Below, one piece after another: positions 16,944 through 25,456 of a stretch of DNA of 64,000 nucleotides. The notes beneath the pieces are model-generated. The model ran no database searches. It saw only the letters and a program-made list of their open reading frames with translations, and was not told the DNA's origin. Each line of letters begins with the position of its first letter. The stretch's first letter is position 1. The position numbers and the translations under genes are program-made. Origin of the DNA: JAGVSR01 sp033765145 (lineage in GTDB: Bacteria; Pseudomonadota; Alphaproteobacteria; Rhizobiales; Hyphomicrobiaceae); contig JANRIH010000032.1 of the NCBI GenBank assembly GCA_033765145.1, forward strand, positions 62,001 to 126,000, written 5' to 3'.

Positions 16944-17069
16944 CTACTTCTCTTGTGGGTGGAGGGCGCCGCCGAGCTTCATGGGCTCGTAGACCGACTG
17001 CACTTCCTCGCGCCGGCAACCGGCGAGCGCGATCGTGACGAGACAGGCGACGAGGGCGAGTTTGTTCAT
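16944..17069 (-). CDS. Tiny lipoprotein (41 residues)
   Basis: A 41-residue open frame beginning MNKLALVACLVTIALAGC, a clear lipoprotein signal with lipobox LAGC, leaving a mature peptide of about 24 residues (CRREEVQSVYEPMKLGGALHP...). A GGGAG ribosome site lies about 6 bases before the ATG at 17069. The same frame is open further upstream over the phosphatase gene, but that part is not protein-like. Such small lipoproteins are common and usually uncharacterised. It lies between the histidine phosphatase gene and the diheme cytochrome gene, all on the minus strand. Confidence 0.6.
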   Translation of the reverse strand: MNKLALVACLVTIALAGCRREEVQSVYEPMKLGGALHPQEK

Positions 17070-17137
17070 GTGAAGCTCCCAAGCGTGATGGAGAGCGATC
17101 GCCGAGGGGTACGGAATCGTTCCATCGCGTCCTAGCT

Positions 17138-17740
17138 TCACATCCACGACATCTCGCCGCGACGGATGACGAGCACGCGATCCTGCGGGCTTTCGAGTTC
17201 CGGAATGCCGCGAGGGTCGAGCCCGAGAAGATGCGCGCGGAGACAGCGCGATACGCCACCGTGCGACGCGACGACCGTGTCGCGTTCGACGCCATCGACC
17301 CAGGAGATCGTCCTTGCGAGGAGATCGGCATAGCTCTCGCCGTTTTGCGGACGCCAGTGAAAGGGATCGAGACTTCGTTCCGCAATGCCGTTGGGATCGA
17401 TCATCGGAAGATCGTCTTGCAGAACGCCCTCCCACAAACCGTAGGAGAGTTCCACAATCGCCGGATCGACCCGATAGGCGTCAGGCGCGAGGCCGAGCGC
17501 GGTCCGAATGATCGCCATCGTTTCACGCGCGCGCCCGAGCGGACTGGAGACGAACTCGCAATCTGCGATCTGAGGCAGCAATTGGCAGAGGATGCGACCG
17601 TTGCGGAGTGCCTGTCCCCGCCCTTTGTCGTTGAGTGGAATATCGACCTGCCCCTGGTAGCGCCGCGCCGCGTTCCAGTCGGTCTCGCCATGCCGGATGA
17701 AATAGATCGTCGTGCCGGGGCGCATCGCCTGTCTTTCCAC
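17138..17740 (-). CDS. Histidine phosphatase family protein (phosphoglycerate mutase-like)
   Basis: A 200-residue protein of the RHG superfamily. The phosphorylated histidine lies in FIRHGETDWN (RHGE at 16-19), the second catalytic histidine in VVASHGGVSR near residue 159, and the arginine-containing SSPLGRARETM follows the expected spacing. Members are phosphoglycerate mutases, phosphatases of sugars or cofactors, or protein phosphatases; the substrate cannot be told. The gene follows fabI by 36 bases on the same strand, a pairing seen often in Hyphomicrobiales. Confidence 0.9.
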   Translation of the reverse strand: MERQAMRPGTTIYFIRHGETDWNAARRYQGQVDIPLNDKGRGQALRNGRILCQLLPQIADCEFVSSPLGRARETMAIIRTALGLAPDAYRVDPAIVELSYGLWEGVLQDDLPMIDPNGIAERSLDPFHWRPQNGESYADLLARTISWVDGVERDTVVASHGGVSRCLRAHLLGLDPRGIPELESPQDRVLVIRRGEMSWM

Positions 17741-17776
17741 CGCGGCTTCGCGCGGCTCGCCCTTTCGGTCAGGCGG

Positions 17777-18628
17777 TCAGATCCCCTCGGACTTCACGAC
17801 GGAGATGTCGGGCGCATCCTCGTTCTTCATGCCTTGCACGTGGTAGCCGCTGTCCACGTGATGAACTTCGCCCGTGACTCCGCGCGAGAGGTCGGAGAGG
17901 AGATAAAGACCGGCTCCGCCCACGTCCTCGATGGTGACCGTCCGGCGCAGCGGTGAGTTGTACTCGTTCCAGCGCAGGATATACCGGAAATCCGAAATGC
18001 CAGCGGCCGCGAGAGTCTTGATCGGTCCGGCAGAAATCGCGTTGACGCGGATACCGGTCTTGCCGAGGTCGGCGGCCAGGTAACGGACCGACGCTTCTAG
18101 CGCGGCCTTGGCGACACCCATGACGTTGTAGTGCGGCATGACCTTCTCGGCGCCGTAGTACGTGAGTGTGATGATCGAGCCGCCATCGGTCATGAGTCGC
18201 TCGGCCCGCTGGGCGAGAGCCGTCAGCGAATAGCAGGAGATGAGCATCGTCTGCGTGAAGTTCGCTTCGCTCGTGTCGACGTATCGGCCGTCCAGTTCGT
18301 TCTTGTCCGAGAACGCGATGGCGTGGACGAGGAAATCGAGCCGGCCCCAGACTTTCTCGATTTCGGCGAACAGCAAGTCGATCGAGGCCTTGTCGGAGAC
18401 GTCGCACGGGAGGACGAGTTTCGCGCCGAGGTCCGCCGCCAACGGCTCGACCCGCTTCTTCAAGGCATCGCCCTGGTAGGTCACGGCCAATTCCGCGCCC
18501 TGGAGCGCAACGGCCTTTGCAATCCCCCAGGCGATCGAGCGGTTGTTCGCGATACCCATGACGAGACCGCGCTTGCCGGCCATCAGATTGCCTGCCGGCA
18601 CGCCAGCGCCCGCTCCCGTCTCGCTCAT
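17777..18628 (-). CDS. fabI: Enoyl-[acyl-carrier-protein] reductase (NADH)
   Basis: A 283-residue short-chain dehydrogenase-type enzyme that reduces enoyl-ACP in the last step of each fatty acid elongation cycle. The nucleotide-binding segment GLVMGIANNRSIAWGIA lies at about 21-37. The FabI catalytic arrangement Y-x6-K is seen in YNVMGVAK, with a further upstream Tyr in TYYGAEK. Length is about 10-15 residues longer than the core enzyme because of an N-terminal extension rich in Gly/Ala; the internal MAGKRGLVMG could be an alternative start. The triclosan-contact region around ALAQRAERLM is present. Confidence 0.95.
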   Translation of the reverse strand: MSETGAGAGVPAGNLMAGKRGLVMGIANNRSIAWGIAKAVALQGAELAVTYQGDALKKRVEPLAADLGAKLVLPCDVSDKASIDLLFAEIEKVWGRLDFLVHAIAFSDKNELDGRYVDTSEANFTQTMLISCYSLTALAQRAERLMTDGGSIITLTYYGAEKVMPHYNVMGVAKAALEASVRYLAADLGKTGIRVNAISAGPIKTLAAAGISDFRYILRWNEYNSPLRRTVTIEDVGGAGLYLLSDLSRGVTGEVHHVDSGYHVQGMKNEDAPDISVVKSEGI

Positions 18629-18826
18629 GGGCTCGAAATCCTTTTGTTTTGTCGGCCAGAAACGGGCGGCATCCTACACAAATGCCCCCTTCGGTCCAGA
18701 TGTCCAAAGGCGCGGCAAAGGCGTCGCGCGATACGCGCCCGAAACATCTTCGAACCCGCTACGAATAGCAATGGACCAAAGGTATTTGTTCGCGAAATCA
18801 GAGGCTTGCTCTCAAATGCTCTGCAG

Positions 18827-19261
18827 TCAGCCTTCGAGGCTCCAGACCCCGTGCCGCCCGCGGCAGGCGATCCCCTCGACTTTTTCGGTCCTGGTCCCGC
18901 TCGTCAGCATGACGATGACGTTGCGGCAGACGGCACCCGACGGGGACCGGAACGAGGTCGTTGGCTTGACGAGGCCCGACAGACGGCCGTTGCGCCGATG
19001 CCAGACGTAGGTCGAGCCATCCGGCACTGTCATGAGGGCAAATTGCACGCTCGAAAGGGCCGCCAGTTCGTCGCCCTGATCGAGGGGTTGTCCGTCCGTC
19101 CGGGGTTTAGCGAAATCCCGCTTGGGGTCTTCCGCCCGAACGGTATTGGGCGCGGCCTGCGGTTCGGCGGAGGCGAACGTGGCAAAGAGAAATGCCGCCG
19201 ATGCCAATGTGATGGCAGTGGCGACAGCGGTTGCCAGCGGCAACCCGAAACGATCACTCAT
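18827..19261 (-). CDS. Exported surface-antigen-like small protein
   Basis: A 144-residue protein with an N-terminal hydrophobic segment (about 9-32, ending TFASA) that acts as a signal peptide or anchor. The C-terminal ~75 residues (VPDGSTYVWHRRNGRLSGLVKP through GAVCRNVIVMLTSG to GIACRGRHGVWSLEG) have the spacing of the small surface-antigen domain found in Rickettsia 17-kDa-like proteins, with two cysteines that could pair. The start at 19261 has GGAG five bases upstream and gives a clean signal sequence; an earlier ATG at 19336 would not. It is divergent from pdxH. Function unknown. Confidence 0.7.
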   Translation of the reverse strand: MSDRFGLPLATAVATAITLASAAFLFATFASAEPQAAPNTVRAEDPKRDFAKPRTDGQPLDQGDELAALSSVQFALMTVPDGSTYVWHRRNGRLSGLVKPTTSFRSPSGAVCRNVIVMLTSGTRTEKVEGIACRGRHGVWSLEG

Positions 19262-19482
19262 GGCACTCCACACGAACGCGAACGGATACGACAGGGAACA
19301 CACGACGCCACAGGCGTCGAAGAAGGAGTGTGCCACCCGAGCCTTAAGAAGTTATTGAACGGTGTTTCAGCTGCACCCGTTCGGGCCACATGTTAAGGCT
19401 CGCACGACTATGCAAACCGACCGGCGCCGGCACTTCGGGTCGGCCGCAGCATCGGCAACTGAGATTACGGAAAGTTCCACGT

Positions 19483-20139
19483 ATGGCTGAAACGCCCGCC
19501 GCTCTGCCCGACATGCCCCCCGCTGCTATCGAACTGGCAGGCGGCGACGACCCGTTCGAGCTTTTCGCCCGCTGGTACAAGGACGCCGAACTTTCGGAGC
19601 CCAACGATCCCAATGCCATGGCGCTCGCGACGGCCGACGCGAACGGGCTGCCGAACGTTCGGATGGTCCTCTTGAAGGGCGTCGACCCGCCTGGAACACC
19701 GGGACGCGGCTTCGTTTTCTACACCAACCTCGGCAGCGCCAAAGGTCGTGAACTGGCCGGCAACCCCCAGGCAGCACTCGTCATGCATTGGAAGAGCCTC
19801 CATCGTCAGGTTCGCGCGCGGGGTCGCGTGACGCCCGTCTCGCCGGCCGAAGCAGACGCATACTTCGCATCCCGCGCGCGATTGTCCCGAATTGGCGCTT
19901 GGGCCTCCGACCAGTCCCGTCCTCTTGAAAGCCGGTTCGCGCTTGAAAAAGCCCTGGCTGCTGCAACGGCACGCTTCATGGTCGGCGAAATTCCCCGTCC
20001 GCCCCATTGGTCCGGATTTCGCATCACGCCGGTCGAGATCGAACTTTGGCACGATCGGCCCTGGCGGCTTCACGACCGTGTCGTCTTCCGCCGCACGAGC
20101 GAAGGTGAACCATGGCAGACGACGCGGCTCTACCCCTGA
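19483..20139 (+). CDS. pdxH: Pyridoxamine/pyridoxine 5'-phosphate oxidase
   Basis: A 218-residue FMN enzyme that oxidises PNP or PMP to pyridoxal phosphate, the last step of vitamin B6 synthesis and salvage. Diagnostic stretches are PNVRMVLLKGVD (FMN site), GFVFYTNLGSAKGREL, WKSLHRQVRARGRV, and the C-terminal dimerisation region PPHWSGFRITPVEIELW with RLYP at the end. Length is normal. The start at 19483 is supported by GGAAAG about 8 bases upstream; the open frame extends further 5' without homologous content. Confidence 0.95.
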   Translation: MAETPAALPDMPPAAIELAGGDDPFELFARWYKDAELSEPNDPNAMALATADANGLPNVRMVLLKGVDPPGTPGRGFVFYTNLGSAKGRELAGNPQAALVMHWKSLHRQVRARGRVTPVSPAEADAYFASRARLSRIGAWASDQSRPLESRFALEKALAAATARFMVGEIPRPPHWSGFRITPVEIELWHDRPWRLHDRVVFRRTSEGEPWQTTRLYP

Positions 20140-20322
20140 TCGAACGGCACGGTCGAATGTCACGCATGAGCTAACTGAACGTTAATCGACAACGCATGCG
20201 GGACTTTGGTCCGATGCGGATTGACCTTGCGCGGACTATTCTGACCCGCAGGTTTCGTTGGAATGGTTGGAACATTTGTTTGGCCGGCGGAAGGTCAGGC
20301 CGCGCGCACCGAGGTGATCACA

Positions 20323-21807
20323 ATGCCGACAGTCGTCAATCTTTCCGGGAACCGCGACATTGACGGAATTCTGTGGGGCTACAAGTGGGACTTCACAACT
20401 CTGACGTACAGCTTTCCGCAGAACGTTTTCGGCTGGCAGTATAGTCAGGGCATTTTCGAATTCGAAGCCTTCAACGCAACACAGATCAACGCCGCGATCC
20501 GCGCGATGCGGAACATCGACAATGTATGCGGATTGAATTTCACGCAGGCCCCAAATCCCGCCGACGGTAATATCCGGTGGGGCGAAGCCACGCAGATCAA
20601 TTACCTGAATCAGGGTGGGATCGGCTGGCATGCACCCGGCTTCAACGCTCAGAACCCATCTGCAGAAGCAAACCCGCCCGATCCAGCCTTCCCAGCCTAC
20701 ACCCAAGGCGACCTCTGGTTCTCGAAAGGGAACTACAATTCACCTCAGATCGGCGGGTTCGCATACGCCGCCGGCATCATGCACGAGCTGGGTCATGCCG
20801 CAGGCTTGAAGCATGGCCACCAGACCAGCACCAGTCACGGTCAGAATTTTCCAACGCTGCCGCCCAATCACGACAGCCAGGAATATTCGGTCATGACCTA
20901 CAACAACTCACCGGGGAGGATCGCGTCGGGCAACCTCAATCTCGACTACCCCACGACGTTCATGCAGAACGATATCGCGGCCCTTCAATACATGTACGGC
21001 GCAAACTACGCTTTCAATGCGAGTGCGACGACTTACAGCTGGAGCCCGACGACAGGCGAGACCTTCATCAATGGCGTGAGCCAGGGCCGACCGTTCCACA
21101 ACAAGATCTTCCTGACCATTTGGGACGGCGGCGGTGTCGATACGTACAACTTCTCAAATTACACGACCGTCGTCGTCGTCAACCTCAATCCGGGTCAGTG
21201 GTCGACGCCAAGTTCGGCCCAGAAGGCCAATCTGGGTGACGGAATTTTCGCGCGCGGCTCTATCGCGAACGCGCTCCTTCACAAGAACGACGGCCGCTCC
21301 TTGATCGAGAACGCGAACGGCGGCTCGAACAATGACGTCATCGTCGGCAACGTCGCGAGGAATACGCTGAACGGCAACAACGGAAACGACCAGTTGTTCG
21401 GTGGTGTCGGCAACGACACGCTCTCGGGCGGCGCCGGTGCCGACACGCTTGCGGGCGGTACGGGCCTCGACCGCCTGACCGGCGGCGCGGGCAATGACAC
21501 GTTTCTGTTCAATGCAGCGGTGTCGTCGACGAGCCGCGATGCGTTGACGGATTTCAACGTTCCGCAGGACCAGTTCAAGATCGACAACGCGTTCTTCAGT
21601 GTCACCGGCGCGGTTAATACGATCTTGTCCGCGGACCAATTCCACCGGGGAACGGCGGCGCATGATGGTACTGACCGGATCATCTACAATCCGGCCAACG
21701 GCCAGTTGATTTATGACTCGAACGGCACCGGAGCCGGCGGCGCCGTCGTCTTCGCGACAACCGGATTGAACCTCTCGATCACGCGGGCGGACTTCATCAT
21801 CGTCTGA
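20323..21807 (+). CDS. Serralysin-type metalloprotease (peptidase M10) with RTX repeats
   Basis: A ~494-residue secreted zinc protease. The zinc site is the metzincin motif HELGHAAGLKHGH with the methionine turn SVMTYNN downstream. The catalytic domain (about 20-240) is followed by a linker region and glycine-rich nonapeptides (GNNGNDQLFGG, GGAGADTLAGG and similar) that bind calcium. The C-terminus has RIIYNPANGQLIYDSNG and ends ADFIIV, a type I secretion signal. It lacks an N-terminal signal peptide, as expected. The ATG at 20323 gives MPTVVNLSGN; an ATG at 20263 would add 20 residues. No ABC transporter, membrane fusion protein or protease inhibitor gene lies nearby, so secretion depends on genes elsewhere. 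Confidence 0.92.
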   Translation: MPTVVNLSGNRDIDGILWGYKWDFTTLTYSFPQNVFGWQYSQGIFEFEAFNATQINAAIRAMRNIDNVCGLNFTQAPNPADGNIRWGEATQINYLNQGGIGWHAPGFNAQNPSAEANPPDPAFPAYTQGDLWFSKGNYNSPQIGGFAYAAGIMHELGHAAGLKHGHQTSTSHGQNFPTLPPNHDSQEYSVMTYNNSPGRIASGNLNLDYPTTFMQNDIAALQYMYGANYAFNASATTYSWSPTTGETFINGVSQGRPFHNKIFLTIWDGGGVDTYNFSNYTTVVVVNLNPGQWSTPSSAQKANLGDGIFARGSIANALLHKNDGRSLIENANGGSNNDVIVGNVARNTLNGNNGNDQLFGGVGNDTLSGGAGADTLAGGTGLDRLTGGAGNDTFLFNAAVSSTSRDALTDFNVPQDQFKIDNAFFSVTGAVNTILSADQFHRGTAAHDGTDRIIYNPANGQLIYDSNGTGAGGAVVFATTGLNLSITRADFIIV

Positions 21808-21997
21808 CCCGGCGGCGCTGGCAGGCGGCACAACGGGCGGAACGCCAGCGCACCGGATGAAACTCCTGGGACCATTGATCTTGCGCAAGGTCGCGCCGCG
21901 TCCGATGTATAGGTGTGTCTCACGAGCTGTGCGTCCGACAAGTTTCGATCGGCCGTCGGCGCTGGCACCCTGTTCCGGAGTACGGAGGAAGCAGCCC

Positions 21998-22474
21998 ATG
22001 TCGCGCGTCACTCAGGCGACGAGCCTTGCAGCCGTTCTGGCCGTTGCGGTGTGTTTCACCGCGCCCGCGAGCGCGCAGTCGACCGTCCAGGTCGGCACGC
22101 TCGAATGCACGGGCGGCGCGGGCGTCGGCCTGATCGTGGGATCGGCGAAGTCGTATGACTGCACGTTCCTGCCGGCGAACGGCGGTCCGGGCGAGGCCTA
22201 CGAAGCGACCATCACCCGGATCGGGCTCGATATCGGCGTCACCGGGAACAGCGTCATGGTCTGGGCCGTCTTCGCGCCGAGCAACCGCTACGAGTCCCGC
22301 GCACTCACCGGAAGCTACGTCGGCGCGACGGCCGATGCGTCCGTCGGCGTCGGGGGTGGCGGCAAGGTGCTCGTCGGCGGCTCCGAGAACGCGTTTTCGC
22401 TCCAGCCTTTGAGCATCCAGGGCCAGACCGGGCTCAATCTCGCCGTCGGCGTCGCGGAACTGAAAATCCAGTAA
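21998..22474 (+). CDS. Exported DUF992 family protein
   Basis: A 158-residue exported protein. A signal peptide ends near PASAQS (about 26). The mature part starts VQVGTLECTGGAGVGLIVGS and carries CTF, a GLDIGVTG segment, a glycine-rich stretch VGGGGKVLVGGSENAFSLQPLS and ends AVGVAELKIQ, the typical pattern of DUF992 proteins of Hyphomicrobiales. Two cysteines in the mature part may form a disulfide. The start is chosen at 21998 because GGAGGAAG lies about 6 bases upstream. Function of the family is unknown; periplasmic or surface location is inferred from the signal peptide. Confidence 0.85.
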   Translation: MSRVTQATSLAAVLAVAVCFTAPASAQSTVQVGTLECTGGAGVGLIVGSAKSYDCTFLPANGGPGEAYEATITRIGLDIGVTGNSVMVWAVFAPSNRYESRALTGSYVGATADASVGVGGGGKVLVGGSENAFSLQPLSIQGQTGLNLAVGVAELKIQ

Positions 22475-22837
22475 CGTGCGCTGGGCTTGCATTTTGCGGC
22501 GCAACATGAGATACGACTCCTATCCGGCGTGCACTGCGCCGGCCCATCGGCGCGTGACCGCGTGACGGGACCCAAGGCCAACGCCTTCTGACGTCGAGTG
22601 ATTTCCGACGGTCAGGTCCTCCGGTCAGCGCCTCTGTCCTCCCAAAAAATCGGCTGCCCCGGCACGCAGGGCGCCTCGTGAGCATCCGTTCGTGCTCGGT
22701 CGTCAGTCGCGTTGTCGACGACAGCCGCTCGCGCACGAGCCTGTTCACACGTCCGCCACGCACGGCGCGAGACCCAGACCCCCAGATGGGCGGGCCGGCT
22801 GGCGCGATGAGCGGATCGCCATGGAAAGAAGCATCAC
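22475..22837. other. 363-base gap before the DEAD-box helicase gene
   Basis: No gene with support is seen. Open frames here on either strand lack ribosome sites and protein-like composition. The region could include a long 5' leader of the helicase mRNA, as is common for RNA-helicase genes, but I see no known riboswitch or terminator. Confidence 0.4.
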
Positions 22838-24760
22838 GTGACCACATTCAACGACCTCGGCCTCGACCCGCGCCTCCTGAAGGCGCTCGACACCGAGGGC
22901 TACACCAATCCGACGCCGATCCAGGCGGCGGCCATCCCCTCCATCCTCGACGGCAAGGACATCCTGGGTCTCGCGCAGACAGGCACCGGCAAGACGGCCG
23001 CCTTCGCGCTGCCAATCCTGCAGCGCCTGGACGCCAACCGGCATCCCGCCCCTCACAAGGGTGTCCGCGCGCTCATCCTGTCGCCGACCCGCGAACTCGC
23101 GACCCAGATCGCGGAGAGCTTCCGCACCTACGGCCGGCATATGGGCTTCTCGGTTACCGTCGTCTTCGGTGGCGTCGGCCACAAACCGCAGCGTGACCAG
23201 CTCTCGCGCGGCGTCGACATCCTGGTCGCCACTCCCGGGCGCCTCATCGACCACATGACCGAGCGCAACGTGACGCTCGAAGGCACCGAGATCCTCGTCC
23301 TCGACGAAGCCGATCAGATGATGGACCTGGGCTTCATCCGCCCGATCCGACAGATCATCGCCAAGCTCTCGCACCGTCGCCAGAGCCTCTTCTTCTCCGC
23401 GACCATGCCCCACGAGATCGGCGCACTCGCCGCCGAGCTTCTGAAGGACCCCGTGAAAGTCGCGGTGACGCCCGTCGCGAAAACTGCCGATCGCGTCACG
23501 CAGAAGGTCATTCACGTCGAGCAGACCAAGAAGCGCGCGCTACTGGCCGAACTGTTCGCCGATGCTGATCTCGCGCGCACGATCGTGTTCACCCGGACGA
23601 AGCGGGGTGCTGATCGCGTCGCCCGCTATCTCGAGTCCGCAGGCGTCGCGTGCGCCGCCATACACGGCAACAAGAGCCAGCCGCAGCGCATTGCAGCCAT
23701 GGCGGACTTCAAGGCCTCGCGCATCCGGGCGCTGATCGCGACCGACATCGCCGCGCGCGGCATCGACATCGACGCAGTTTCGCACGTCATCAACTACGAA
23801 ATGCCGAACGTGCCCGAGAGCTACGTGCACCGCATCGGCCGCACCGCGCGCGCGGGTGCCGAAGGCATCGCGATCTCTCTCGTCGATGCCGAGGAGCGGC
23901 CCTATCTTCGCGACATCGAGCGCCTGACCCGTCAGACGATTCCGTCCGAGAGCCGCGTCGGTTGTGAACGGCTGGCAGCCATGATTGCCGCCGCGCCGCC
24001 CGAGAAGCGCGAGGCGCCCGAGCATCAGGATCGCCGGGAACGGTCAGGCCGCCCCGAACGCCACGCGCACTCGACGCGGTCGGACCGGGGACGTCGACAC
24101 ACGTCCCATCGCGACGACGGCGAGGCTCCGCGCCGCGCCGAAAAGCGGACAGACGGACCCCGCACGCACGAGGGGCGCCGAGAGCGGCCAGCCAATGAAC
24201 GAGCCGACGGGCCAGCCAACGAACGGCGTCAAGACCATGGCCGCCGCGATCATGATGGACACAGGCACGAAGGCCGCTCGTTCGAGGGTCGTGGAGCCGA
24301 GCGTCGCGGGCATGGCGGTGGGCAAGGCGCGCACGGCGCTCCCGGCGTTCAGGGCGAACGCGGCGGGCGGAACCATGGCCGTCCGTCGGCCGACCGCCTC
24401 GACAACCGTCAGCCGGAGGGGCCCCGTTCGGAGAACCATCGTGACCGCCATCGCAGCGCGCGGCCCCACGATCGTCGCGACGAGCGTCGGAACCACGCGC
24501 CTCGCGCGGACACCCGGGACGGTTCCTCCGCTCCGAAGCGCAGGGACGAGGCCGATGCGGCCTCGCAAGGCCTTGAGCATGTCCGCTTTCTCCGGGATGG
24601 TCTTCGCCCGGACCGCCACCATGCCCCGTCCCGCGGGCCGCGCCCCGACGACCGGTTGAAGAGCCGGCACGGCCAGCAAGGCCAGAACGGCAAGCTCGGC
24701 AAGGCCCAGGGCGGTCACGGCTCACGCGACTGGATTGATCAGCCGGCCCGGAAGCGCTGA
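22838..24760 (+). CDS. DEAD-box ATP-dependent RNA helicase with long charged tail
   Basis: A 640-residue RhlE/DeaD-type RNA helicase that remodels RNA in ribosome assembly or decay. Motifs are: Q motif (Q29), Walker A AQTGTGKT (46-53), PTRELA (83-88), DEAD (156-159), SAT (187-189), and in the second RecA domain ATDIAARGIDID and HRIGRTARAG. From about residue 390 on, a ~240-residue tail rich in Arg, His, Gly, Asp and Glu (many RR, DRR, GRR, HDG) is probably disordered and binds RNA or drives condensation. Translation appears to start at GTG 22838; the ATG at 22821 is out of frame. Stands alone on the plus strand. Confidence 0.93.
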   Translation: MTTFNDLGLDPRLLKALDTEGYTNPTPIQAAAIPSILDGKDILGLAQTGTGKTAAFALPILQRLDANRHPAPHKGVRALILSPTRELATQIAESFRTYGRHMGFSVTVVFGGVGHKPQRDQLSRGVDILVATPGRLIDHMTERNVTLEGTEILVLDEADQMMDLGFIRPIRQIIAKLSHRRQSLFFSATMPHEIGALAAELLKDPVKVAVTPVAKTADRVTQKVIHVEQTKKRALLAELFADADLARTIVFTRTKRGADRVARYLESAGVACAAIHGNKSQPQRIAAMADFKASRIRALIATDIAARGIDIDAVSHVINYEMPNVPESYVHRIGRTARAGAEGIAISLVDAEERPYLRDIERLTRQTIPSESRVGCERLAAMIAAAPPEKREAPEHQDRRERSGRPERHAHSTRSDRGRRHTSHRDDGEAPRRAEKRTDGPRTHEGRRERPANERADGPANERRQDHGRRDHDGHRHEGRSFEGRGAERRGHGGGQGAHGAPGVQGERGGRNHGRPSADRLDNRQPEGPRSENHRDRHRSARPHDRRDERRNHAPRADTRDGSSAPKRRDEADAASQGLEHVRFLRDGLRPDRHHAPSRGPRPDDRLKSRHGQQGQNGKLGKAQGGHGSRDWIDQPARKR

Positions 24761-24811
24761 TACGCCCCGGCCGCGCCGCCGGCCGCGGCACAAGATCGAG
24801 GCTGAGACATG

Positions 24812-24840
24812 CGGCCGGTTGCATCGTGTGCGACCGGCCG
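24812..24840. terminator. Stable hairpin after the helicase gene
   Basis: An 11-bp stem (24812-24822 with 24830-24840, one G-U pair) closes a 7-base loop, 52 bases after the helicase stop and 74 bases before the DUF2948 gene. There is no T run after it, so it may be a Rho-independent-like stall, an mRNA 3'-end stabiliser or the base of a leader structure. Confidence 0.45.
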
Positions 24841-24913
24841 GTATCACCGCCCGATCCCTCCCCGGGCGCGATCCCAATCTCGCCCGACCTTTGCCAGATG
24901 ACCCGTCGCAACC

Positions 24914-25414
24914 ATGACCGCTAGAGACATCAAACCTCTCAAGCTGATCGCGTTCGATGCCGAGGACCTCGCGATCCTCGCCGCGCATCTGCAAGATGCC
25001 GTCGTGAAGGTCTCCGAAATCACATTCCTTAAGGCCGAACGCCGCTTCGCGCTCGTCCTGAACCGATTTGATTGGGCCGACGCGCTGGGGCCGGGCCCGA
25101 AGTCGCGTCTTAGAGGGTTCGTGCGCCGCCAGACAGGTCTGCGCTTCGAGCACGTCGGCAATGTGAAACTCGCCGGCATCGATCGCACGGACTCGAAGCA
25201 GATCCTGTCCCTCCTGACGCTCCAGTTCGAACCGGGGAGCGAGCCTCCCGAGGGCCGCATTATCCTGAACTTCGCCGGCGGCGGCATGATCCGCCTCGAC
25301 GTCGATTGCGTCGAAGCGGAGATGCGCGATCTCGGCGCCGCCTGGCAGACGCTATCGAAGCCCAGTCACCCCGACGGGCGTCCTGACGACGCGCCGGACG
25401 ACGGCACGGTCTGA
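24914..25414 (+). CDS. DUF2948 family protein
   Basis: A 166-residue cytoplasmic protein starting MTARDIKPLKLIAFDAEDLAIL, with LQDAVVKVSE, FALVLNRFDWAD and INFAGGGMIRLDVDCVEAEMRDLG-type segments (here LNFAGGG) that are characteristic of DUF2948. The family occurs almost only in alphaproteobacteria, directly upstream of hisD, as here (42-base gap). No function is known. It probably shares an mRNA with hisD, the UPF0262 gene and the phosphatase gene. Confidence 0.88.
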   Translation: MTARDIKPLKLIAFDAEDLAILAAHLQDAVVKVSEITFLKAERRFALVLNRFDWADALGPGPKSRLRGFVRRQTGLRFEHVGNVKLAGIDRTDSKQILSLLTLQFEPGSEPPEGRIILNFAGGGMIRLDVDCVEAEMRDLGAAWQTLSKPSHPDGRPDDAPDDGTV

Positions 25415-25456
25415 GCGCACCGGTTCTCCCGAATACCTCCTGATCGAAAGTTCCCC

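Noticed and set aside
16944..17435. A 163-codon minus-strand frame overlapping the histidine phosphatase gene
   Set aside because: Only its last 41 codons look like a protein (a lipoprotein), and these have their own ribosome site. The rest is a shadow of the phosphatase.
23790..24911. A 373-codon minus-strand frame over the helicase tail
   Set aside because: Low-complexity Arg/Gly/Pro translation, mirror of the real charged tail; no start or domain support.
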